A stretch of DNA of 64,000 nucleotides from contig OZ034975.1 in assembly GCA_964030785.1 (NCBI GenBank), forward strand, positions 21,289,642 through 21,353,641, read 5' to 3'. Below are positions 63,908 to 64,000 of the stretch, piece after piece. The translations under genes were made by a program, and so were the position numbers. This DNA is from Siderastrea siderea (Eukaryota; Cnidaria; Anthozoa; Scleractinia; Rhizangiidae). Under the pieces are notes generated by a model. It was given only the letters and a program-made list of their open reading frames with translations, did not search any database and was not told the origin of the DNA. Numbering within the stretch: position 1 is the stretch's first letter; each line of letters starts with the position of its first letter.

Positions 63908-64000
63908 AAATTGATGCAACACCCCCCCCTCAGGATTTTCCTGGGCCTTTGACCCCCCCACCCCCCTGGAAATTCCAATCCCCTCCGTGGGGAGGGTATG
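63908..64000. repeat. Partial copy of G/C-rich element end
   Basis: CCTCAGGATTTTCCTGGGCC and CCTGGAAATTCC resemble the arm of the element at 61191-62708. It runs off the window. Confidence 0.5.

Noticed and set aside
59233..64000. First exon(s) of DAW1
   Set aside because: No minus-strand match to the N-terminal helical region was seen; likely right of the window.

Overview
The window looks like a eukaryotic, metazoan, AT-rich nuclear sequence, probably from an anthozoan cnidarian (coral or sea anemone). That placement is an inference. It rests on the mix of elements (DIRS/Ngaro-type tyrosine-recombinase retroelements, a Penelope-like GIY-YIG fragment, a Tx1/L1-like LINE, a THAP/TTAA transposon, tRNA-headed SINEs, many MITEs) and on a well conserved ciliary gene with large introns. 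There are no operons, bacterial genes or CRISPR arrays.

The only host gene I can support is on the minus strand and spans most of the window: an orthologue of DAW1 (WDR69), the WD40 protein needed for assembly and transport of axonemal dynein arms. Twelve coding exons lie between 59232 and 10569. All have GT donors and AG acceptors, and reading phase is kept across every junction. Together they make 938 nt, about 313 codons. The N-terminal exon(s) and the exon for the last WD blade were not found and probably lie outside the window. Nearly everything else is intron or flank filled with repeats.

Layout: 0.7-6.2 kb holds an inverted-repeat element containing a decayed DIRS-type polyprotein and a nested 1-kb MITE. 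6.2-10.5 kb is gene-poor with pyrimidine-rich minisatellites. 12.5-13.1 kb has a MADF-like first exon and a hairpin MITE. 13.8-17.5 kb is a broken Ngaro/DIRS-like retroelement, 18.1-19.2 kb a Penelope-like 3' end with a hammerhead-like motif, and 20.5-21.0 kb a LINE fragment. The 18.7-kb intron between exons at 41.1 and 22.4 kb is filled by a tandem satellite (about 22.8-40.95 kb, period about 1.0-1.7 kb, each unit made of two related halves). SINEs and at least three DNA transposons have inserted into it, and intact empty sites survive in neighbouring units. One of these is a 2.24-kb THAP-encoding, TTAA-flanked (Kolobok-like) element, and an inverted second copy sits at 42.8-45.1 kb. 47.5-51.9 kb is a nearly complete but mutated Tx1/L1-like LINE. 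54-64 kb holds MITEs, a 189-bp tandem repeat, G-runs and further short elements.

The most notable points are the Kolobok-like element with its empty site in the same window and inward-facing spliced first exons at both ends, the composite satellite that records insertion order, and the 8-bp-flanked inverted-repeat element that carries DIRS coding sequence.
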